Part shown: piece by piece, positions 13,964-18,319 of the stretch
Numbering within the stretch: the stretch's first letter is position 1
Layout of the letters: every line of letters begins with the position of its first letter
Assembly: GCA_023389455.1 (NCBI GenBank)
Contig: JAEWEJ010000437.1
Location: forward strand, 1 to 18,319
DNA from: Actinomycetes bacterium
GTDB taxonomy: Bacteria > Actinomycetota > Actinomycetes > Actinomycetales > Cellulomonadaceae
Length of the DNA: 18,319 bases
Reading direction: 5' to 3'
Translations under genes and position numbers: made by a program
The notes under the pieces: generated by a model
Database searches by the model: none
What the model was told of the DNA's origin: nothing
The model's input: only the letters and a program-made list of their open reading frames with translations

Positions 13964-15261
13964 TGCTCGAGTGCGGCCGCGGACGTGATCGCGTCCACGA
14001 TGCCCTGCGGAGTGCCGTTGGAGTTGAACACCGAGACGATGGCGTCGTTCATGGCGCCACCGATGTTCTCGCCGAACGCCGTGTCGAAGTACAGCTGCAC
14101 GTACGGCGCGTCGTTCCGGTACGACAGCAGCTGGGCCAGCTCGGGCGCCGCGACGAAGGCCGTGGCCGACGGGAGCGTCGGCAGGCCCATGTCGAGCTCC
14201 GCGAAGGTCTTCTGCACGTCGCTGGACAGCAGGAACTCGATGAAGTCGACGCAGATGTCGGGCGCGTCGTTCGAGCACGCCCACGCGTCGCCGCCGCCGA
14301 GCTGCGCGGCCTGGTCACCCTCGCCACCGTCGACCGACGGGAAGGGGAACCAGCCGGTGTCCTCGCCGAGGCCCTGCTCGTCCTCCGTCAGGCCCTGCAT
14401 GACGCCGGGCTCCCAGTGGCCGGCGAGCTCCATCGCGACCTTGCGGTTCGCGAGGAGGCCGGAGGCCGACTCGGGCGTGCCCTGCGCCTCGGTGCCCTGG
14501 AAGCCGGTGTTGAAGGGCTGCTTGCCGATGAGCTCCTCGAGGCTCTCGCCGGCGGCGAGCCAGCAGTCGTCCGTGAAGTCGTACGACTGGGTGGCGGCCT
14601 CGAGGGCCGACTTCGAGCAGTGGCGCAGGCCGTAGTAGTACCAGTAGTGCGCCGCCGGCCAGCCGGAGCCCGCACCGACCGAGATCGGCTCGATGCCCGC
14701 AGCCTTCAGGGCGTCGACCGCGCCGTACAGGTCGTCCATCGTCTTCGGCGTGTCGGTGATGCCCGCCTGGGCGAACATCGCCTTGTTGTACCAGAAGCCG
14801 ACCACGCCGATCGAGAAGGGCAGGGCGTAGACCCGGTCCTCGTACGTCCAGCCGTCCACGGAACCGCCGAGGTTGGCGATCGTGTCGGCCGCGTCGTCGG
14901 TGATGTCCTTGACCAGGCCCGCGTCGACGTGCGACTTGAGCTCGCCGCCGCCACGCTCCATGAACACGTCCGGCGCGTCGCCGGTCTGGAACGCCGCGTC
15001 CAGCTTGGTCAGCATGTCCTCGTGCTGCAGGGCCGTGACCTCGACGGTGACACCGGGGTGCTCCGACTCGAACTGGTCGGCCATCTCGTCATAGAAGTCC
15101 TTGCCGGCGCCGGTGTTCGAGTTGTGCCACCACGTGAGGGTGACGTTCTCGCCGGACCCGTCTGTCGACTCGCCGCTGTCGCCGGCCGAGCTGCAGGCGG
15201 TCGCGATCATCGCCACCGCCGCGCCCAGCGCGACCGCGCGCAGTGCCGCAGTCCTCTTCAT
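13960..15261 (-). CDS. ABC sugar transporter solute-binding lipoprotein (BxlE-like)
   Basis: A 433-residue family 1 extracellular solute-binding protein that captures the oligosaccharide outside the membrane and delivers it to the two permeases encoded next. The start MKRTAALRAVALGAAVAM leads into the lipobox IATAC with lipidated Cys23, and an acidic Ser/Gly linker follows. The mature domain opens VTLTWWHNSNTGAGKDFYDEMADQFE, a pattern shared with xylobiose- and cello-oligosaccharide-type binding proteins (WWHN, then FQTGDAPDVFMERGGGEL at 91-108). The aromatic GWPAAHYWYYYGL (200-212) likely stacks on the sugar. Cys215/Cys233 and Cys329/Cys337 probably form two disulfides. The ATG at 15261 is chosen over one at 15321 because GAGGAG precedes it and the signal peptide starts there. 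First gene of the operon, divergent from lacI. Ligand (xylobiose versus cellobiose-like) is inference. Confidence 0.93.
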   Translation of the reverse strand: MKRTAALRAVALGAAVAMIATACSSAGDSGESTDGSGENVTLTWWHNSNTGAGKDFYDEMADQFESEHPGVTVEVTALQHEDMLTKLDAAFQTGDAPDVFMERGGGELKSHVDAGLVKDITDDAADTIANLGGSVDGWTYEDRVYALPFSIGVVGFWYNKAMFAQAGITDTPKTMDDLYGAVDALKAAGIEPISVGAGSGWPAAHYWYYYGLRHCSKSALEAATQSYDFTDDCWLAAGESLEELIGKQPFNTGFQGTEAQGTPESASGLLANRKVAMELAGHWEPGVMQGLTEDEQGLGEDTGWFPFPSVDGGEGDQAAQLGGGDAWACSNDAPDICVDFIEFLLSSDVQKTFAELDMGLPTLPSATAFVAAPELAQLLSYRNDAPYVQLYFDTAFGENIGGAMNDAIVSVFNSNGTPQGIVDAITSAAALEQ

Positions 15262-15302
15262 CTTTGAATCTCCTCGTCGTCGCTGAGAGGTCGGACGGCG
15301 CA

Positions 15303-15331
15303 ACACTGGCAGCGAGCACAAATCGTGTCAA
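15303..15331 (-). promoter_or_regulatory. Putative promoter of the sugar-import operon
   Basis: On the minus strand a perfect TTGACA (15331-15326) is followed after 17 bases by CAGTGT (15308-15303), a weak -10. It would start transcription around 40 bases before the binding-protein ATG. The palindrome at 15336-15355 lies immediately upstream of the -35, where a bound repressor could interfere. Confidence 0.45.
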
Positions 15332-15335
15332 TCGA

Positions 15336-15355
15336 TGTCGATAACGTTATCGACA
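15336..15355. promoter_or_regulatory. LacI-family operator, 20-bp perfect palindrome
   Basis: TGTCGATAACGTTATCGACA is a perfect 20-bp palindrome with the central AACGTT typical of LacI-family operators. It lies in the divergent gap between the lacI -10 box and the -35 of the transporter operon. It covers the -35 region of lacI and adjoins that of the operon, so one bound dimer could control both. An offset 8-bp inverted pair, ATCGTGTC (15322-15329) and GACACGAT (15352-15359), overlaps it and may mark a second weaker site. Confidence 0.85.
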
Positions 15356-15363
15356 CGATGTCC

Positions 15364-15369
15364 TATGAT
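15364..15369 (+). promoter_or_regulatory. Putative -10 box of lacI (TATGAT)
   Basis: TATGAT differs from consensus TATAAT at one base and ends six bases before the GTG at 15376. The presumed -35 region falls within the operator. The spacing predicts transcription starting at the GTG, a leaderless mRNA, and would explain why no ribosome binding site precedes any candidate start. Confidence 0.5.
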
Positions 15370-15375
15370 CCCCAC

Positions 15376-16386
15376 GTGGACCCGTTCCCCCGCGTGAAGA
15401 TGGCCGACGTCGCCCGGACCGCAGGCGTCTCCGTCGCGACCGTCTCCAAGGTCGTCAACGGGCGGTACGGCGTCTCGCAGCGCACGCTCGAGCGCGTCCA
15501 GAAGGTCATCGCCGACCTGGGGTACGAGGCGAGCCTCGGCGCTCGCTCGCTGCGGTCCTACCGGACGAACGTCCTCGGCATCCTCGTGGCGGAGTTCGAG
15601 CCGTTCTCCGCCGAGCTCCTCAAGGGCGCCGGCAACGCCGTGGCGGCCACCGGCTACGAGCTCCTCGCCTACTCGGGCGGCGGCGGCGGGTCGGCCGAGG
15701 TGGGCTGGGAGCGCCGCTACCTGTCCCGGCTGTCCGGCACGCTGATCGACGGCGCCATCATCGTGACCCCGACGGTCGTCGAGGCGCGCCCCGGCGTGCC
15801 CGTCGTCGCCGTCGACCCGCACACGGGCCCGACCGGCATGCCCACCGTGGACTCCGACAACCTGGCGGGTGCCGTCCTGGCCACGCAGCACCTGCTGACG
15901 CTCGGCCACCGGCGCATCGCCTTCCTCGGCGGGCGCCCCGACCTCGACTCCGCGCGGCTGCGCGAGCAGGGCTTCCGCCGCGCGATGGACGAGGCCGGCG
16001 TCCCGGTCGACGAGTCGCTCGTCGCGATGGGTGGGTACCGCCGGGGGACGTCGCAGGAGCCCGCCCGCGCCCTGCTCGACCGCGCCGAGCGGCCCACCGC
16101 GGTCTTCGCCGCGAACGACCTGTCCGCGCTCGCCGTGCTCGACGCCGCGCGCGACCTGGGGATCCCCGTCCCGTCGGAGCTCTCGGTCATCGGGTTCGAC
16201 AACGTCCCCGAGTCCGCCCTCAGCACCCCTCCCCTGACCACCGTCGCGCAGCCCCTGCAGGACATGGGTGCGGCCGCGCTGCACCTGCTGGTCGACCTCA
16301 TCGCCGGGACCGACGCTGCGACGCACCGCCGCCTGCCGACCTCGCTGGTCGTCCGGGCGACCACCGCGCCGCCCCGCACACGCTGA
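15376..16386 (+). CDS. LacI-family transcriptional repressor (BxlR/CebR-like)
   Basis: A 336-residue LacI/GalR regulator. The N-terminal helix-turn-helix VKMADVARTAGVSVATVSKVVNG (7-29) is followed by the hinge (LGARSLRSYRTNVLGI) and a periplasmic-binding-protein-like effector domain. The latter contains typical blocks: GHRRIAFLGGRPDLDSARLREQGFRRAM, PTAVFAANDLSALAVLDAARDLGIPVPSELSVIGFDNVPES and PLTTVAQPLQDMGAAALHLLVDLI. It probably represses the divergent import operon and itself through the 15336-15355 palindrome, with the imported sugar as inducer. The frame is open upstream to an ATG at 15325, but that would run through the operator. GTG 15376 is preferred because of the TATGAT box six bases earlier; ATG 15358 and ATG 15400 remain possible. 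Its stop is 22 bp from that of the convergent POT transporter, with no visible terminator. Confidence 0.92.
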   Translation: MDPFPRVKMADVARTAGVSVATVSKVVNGRYGVSQRTLERVQKVIADLGYEASLGARSLRSYRTNVLGILVAEFEPFSAELLKGAGNAVAATGYELLAYSGGGGGSAEVGWERRYLSRLSGTLIDGAIIVTPTVVEARPGVPVVAVDPHTGPTGMPTVDSDNLAGAVLATQHLLTLGHRRIAFLGGRPDLDSARLREQGFRRAMDEAGVPVDESLVAMGGYRRGTSQEPARALLDRAERPTAVFAANDLSALAVLDAARDLGIPVPSELSVIGFDNVPESALSTPPLTTVAQPLQDMGAAALHLLVDLIAGTDAATHRRLPTSLVVRATTAPPRTR

Positions 16387-16408
16387 CCGGCGGCGAGCCC
16401 GGGGGCGC

Positions 16409-17953
16409 TCAGGACCGCGTCGTGACGTCCTCGTCGCTCTCGGCGCCCTCGCGGATGCGCCGGGTCACCCACGGCGCGAGGGCGAACATGCCCCCCGCGA
16501 CGACGAGCGCGACGAGCCCGATGCCGCCGAAGAACGCCGTCCGGCTCACGCCCTCGGTCACGGTGATGAGCTGCGCGGTGATCGCCTGCCCCGCCGCGGG
16601 CGCGAGGAACCACAGCGCCATGGCCTGCCCCCGGAACGCCTGCGGCGCCAGCAGGGTGGTGGCCGCCAGACCCACGGGCGAGAGGCACAGCTCGCCCAGC
16701 GTCTGCACGACGTAGACGACGACCAGCACCCACCACGGCGACCGGCCGTCGCCCGCCACGGCGGACGCGCCCGCCAGGAAGATGAAGCTGAGCGCCGCGA
16801 GCGCCAGACCCATCGCGAACTTCACCGCCGTCGAGGGCCGCCCGTCGAGCCGCACCCACAGCCACGCGAACACCGGCGCCAGCAGGATGATCGAGGCCGG
16901 GTTGACGGACTGGTACAGGACCGGCGAGATCGTCAGTCCTCCGACGTCGAGGTCCGTGTGGTCGCGCGCGTACTGGGACAGCGTGTTCGACGCCTGCTCG
17001 AAGATCATCCAGAAGAGCATCGCGGCGACGAACAGCGGGATGTACGCGCTGAGCCGCGACCGCTCCGCGGCGTTGACCTTGGGCGACCGGTACATCACGA
17101 GGAACATGACGATCGGCGCCGCGAACGCGAGGTACGACAGCGCGTCGATGACGACCCCGAGCGCACCGCTGTCGCGCCCGGAGGACCGCACGACGAGCCA
17201 GGCCACCCCGGTGGCCGCCAGCAGCGCCAGCACGATCAGCCCGGCCATGCGCACGACCCGGGGCCGGTCGGCAGGCGTCAGGGGGTTCGGCACCGTGTCG
17301 CCGGCACCGTGCAGCGCCCGCCGTCCCAGCACGAAGGCGAGCAGGGCCACCGCCATGCCCACGGCCGCGACGGAGAAGCCCGCGTGGTACCCGGCGATCT
17401 CCCGGGCGAGCTGCACGACGAACGGCGCGGTGAACGACCCGATGTTGATGCCCATGTAGAAGATCGAGAAGCCCGAGTCCCGCCGCGGGTCGTCCCGGCG
17501 GTAGAGCTCGCCGACCATGCTCGAGACGTTCGGCTTGAGCAGACCCGTGCCCAGGGCCACCAGCACGATGCCGAGGTACGCCGTCCAGTGCGCGGGCACG
17601 GCGAGGCTGACGTGCCCCGCCGCGATGACCACGCCGCCCCACAGCACCGACCGTCGCGCCCCGATCACGCGGTCGGCCACCCAGCCGCCCACCACGGTCA
17701 CCAGGTACACGGCCGACCCGTAGACCGCCACGAGCGCGGCACCGGTCGCGTCACTGAGGCCGAGGCCCTCGTTCGCGAACGTGTCCGTGAGGAAGTAGAA
17801 GAGGATCGCCCGCATGCCGTAGTAGCTGAACCGCTCCCACAGCTCGGTGTTGAAGAGCGTGAACAGGCCGAAGGGGTGCCCGAAGAAGGTCCGGCCCTGC
17901 CGCGGCCCCCGGACCTCGAGGTCGACGGCCGGCACGTCGGCGGCTTCGCTCAT
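16409..17953 (-). CDS. POT/PTR-family proton-coupled peptide transporter
   Basis: A 514-residue major-facilitator protein of the proton-dependent oligopeptide transporter family, which imports di- and tripeptides with protons. The N-terminal signature ELWERFSYYGMRAIL (37-51) contains the ExxERFxYY motif (37-45) for proton coupling, and the second PTR2 signature FSIFYMGINIGS follows around residue 165. RRDDPRRDSGFS is the usual loop before it. Multiple hydrophobic segments run to near the C-terminus (about 14 as in bacterial members), ending in a charged tail TRRIREGAESDEDVTTRS. The ATG at 17953 has only a weak GGCTGG upstream. A much longer open frame to 18187 is rejected because the extra region is low complexity and overlaps the photolyase gene. 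Substrate range beyond peptides cannot be told. Confidence 0.92.
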   Translation of the reverse strand: MSEAADVPAVDLEVRGPRQGRTFFGHPFGLFTLFNTELWERFSYYGMRAILFYFLTDTFANEGLGLSDATGAALVAVYGSAVYLVTVVGGWVADRVIGARRSVLWGGVVIAAGHVSLAVPAHWTAYLGIVLVALGTGLLKPNVSSMVGELYRRDDPRRDSGFSIFYMGINIGSFTAPFVVQLAREIAGYHAGFSVAAVGMAVALLAFVLGRRALHGAGDTVPNPLTPADRPRVVRMAGLIVLALLAATGVAWLVVRSSGRDSGALGVVIDALSYLAFAAPIVMFLVMYRSPKVNAAERSRLSAYIPLFVAAMLFWMIFEQASNTLSQYARDHTDLDVGGLTISPVLYQSVNPASIILLAPVFAWLWVRLDGRPSTAVKFAMGLALAALSFIFLAGASAVAGDGRSPWWVLVVVYVVQTLGELCLSPVGLAATTLLAPQAFRGQAMALWFLAPAAGQAITAQLITVTEGVSRTAFFGGIGLVALVVAGGMFALAPWVTRRIREGAESDEDVTTRS

Positions 17954-18019
17954 CCAGCCATCGTGAACTCGGGCGGCCGCACCTGCACCTCGGGAGCCGG
18001 TGGGCGCGTGCACGACGCG

Positions 18020-18037
18020 CCGCCACGGCCGTGGCGG
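18020..18037. repeat. 18-bp perfect palindrome between POT transporter and photolyase genes
   Basis: CCGCCACGGCCGTGGCGG is fully self-complementary. It lies in the 97-bp divergent gap, 66 bp upstream of the transporter ATG and 13 bp upstream of the photolyase GTG, right next to the latter's putative -10. An operator is plausible; a chance GC palindrome of this length is less likely but possible. Confidence 0.5.
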
Positions 18038-18039
18038 GT

Positions 18040-18045
18040 TACCGT
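18040..18045 (+). promoter_or_regulatory. Putative -10 box of photolyase gene (TACCGT)
   Basis: TACCGT fits TANNNT and ends five bases before the GTG at 18051 (eight before the GTG at 18054). No ribosome binding site is apparent, so a leaderless start is possible. The evidence is weak. Confidence 0.25.
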
Positions 18046-18050
18046 GCCGC

Positions 18051-18319
18051 GTGGTGTCGATCTGCTGGTTCCGCCGCGACCTGCGGCTGTCGGACCACCC
18101 TGCGCTGCTGGCCGCGGTCGAGGCGGCGCGCGCCGACGACGACGAGGTCGTCGCGCTGTACGTCGTCGACCCGACCCTCTGGCGCACCGCCGGCGCCCCG
18201 CGCCTCGCGTACCTCGCGGCGTCGCTGCGCGCGCTGGACGCGGCGACGGACGCACGGCTGGTCGTGCGGCACGGGCGCGCCGCCGACGTCGTGCCCGCGG
18301 TCGCCCGTGAGGTGGGCGC
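18051..18319 (+). CDS. Deoxyribodipyrimidine photolyase, N-terminal part (cut by window edge)
   Basis: The first 89 codons of a cryptochrome/photolyase-family protein, which repairs UV-induced pyrimidine dimers with light and FAD. VVSICWFRRDLRLSDHPALLAAV is the characteristic start of the N-terminal antenna domain (WFRRDLRLxDHPAL). EVVALYVVDPTLW and RLAYLAASLRALDAA also fit that Rossmann-like domain. The FAD-binding part lies outside the window, so photolyase and cryptochrome cannot be separated. Start is GTG 18051 or GTG 18054. It is divergent from the peptide transporter. Confidence 0.85.
   Translation, partial: MVSICWFRRDLRLSDHPALLAAVEAARADDDEVVALYVVDPTLWRTAGAPRLAYLAASLRALDAATDARLVVRHGRAADVVPAVAREVG

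Noticed and set aside
15325..15375. Longer LacI start at ATG 15325 or ATG 15358
   Set aside because: The first would read through a perfect operator palindrome. Neither has a ribosome binding site, and the -10 box lies downstream of both.
17954..18187. N-terminal extension of the peptide transporter to an ATG at 18187
   Set aside because: It is Ser/Arg-rich, overlaps the photolyase coding region on the other strand, and POT proteins begin shortly before the ExxERFxYY motif.

Overview
The window is very GC-rich DNA with dense short-spaced genes, GTG starts and TANNNT-type -10 boxes close to start codons. It looks like the chromosome of an actinobacterium, and the carbohydrate genes would fit Cellulomonas or a relative, although the species cannot be read from the sequence. 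I see no rRNA, tRNA, CRISPR array, phage gene or insertion sequence. The edges cut two genes: the last codons of an unknown plus-strand gene (1-39) and the first 89 codons of a DNA photolyase (from 18051).

Left part (137-4283). On the minus strand lie a cytoplasmic GH13 alpha-glucosidase of the oligo-1,6-glucosidase type and, upstream of it, a small FMN-binding pyridoxamine-oxidase-fold protein. Divergent from these is a plus-strand pair: a TetR repressor with a palindrome in its own promoter, followed 26 bp later by an uncharacterised multi-pass membrane protein. A strong stem-loop at 4297-4333 separates that pair from the convergent ilvD.

Middle part (4351-9444). Two dihydroxy-acid dehydratase genes (branched-chain amino acid and pantothenate precursor synthesis) lie on the minus strand. 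They belong to different classes: a 572-aa form with the three-cysteine pattern of [2Fe-2S] enzymes, and a 620-aa E. coli-like form lacking the first cysteine, as in [4Fe-4S] enzymes. Between them are a plus-strand lipoprotein with a hexamer-encoded Ser-Ala linker and an unrecognised gene that overlaps it. The second ilvD has a 14-bp hairpin with a GUGA loop just upstream of its ribosome binding site.

Right part (9635-16386). A minus-strand sugar-import operon reads: solute-binding lipoprotein, two ABC permeases (each joined to the gene before it by a 4-base stop/start overlap), and a cytoplasmic GH3 glycosidase. A LacI-family regulator is divergent from it. A perfect 20-bp palindrome lies between the two promoters. 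The gene order matches the Streptomyces bxlR-bxlEFGA xylobiose operon, so uptake and intracellular cleavage of a beta-linked xylo- or gluco-oligosaccharide is the best guess. No transport ATPase is encoded, so a shared MsiK-type ATPase is expected from elsewhere. Two large inverted repeats, one within the start region of the first permease and one between the second permease and the GH3 gene, could set unequal expression along the operon.

Far right (16409-18319). A minus-strand POT/PTR-type proton-coupled peptide transporter is divergent from the truncated photolyase, with an 18-bp perfect palindrome between them.

No clearly new multi-gene system is visible. The most interesting points are the RNA and DNA structures in the sugar operon, the paired ilvD classes, the recurrent leaderless-type starts, and the TetR/membrane-protein pair of unknown function.
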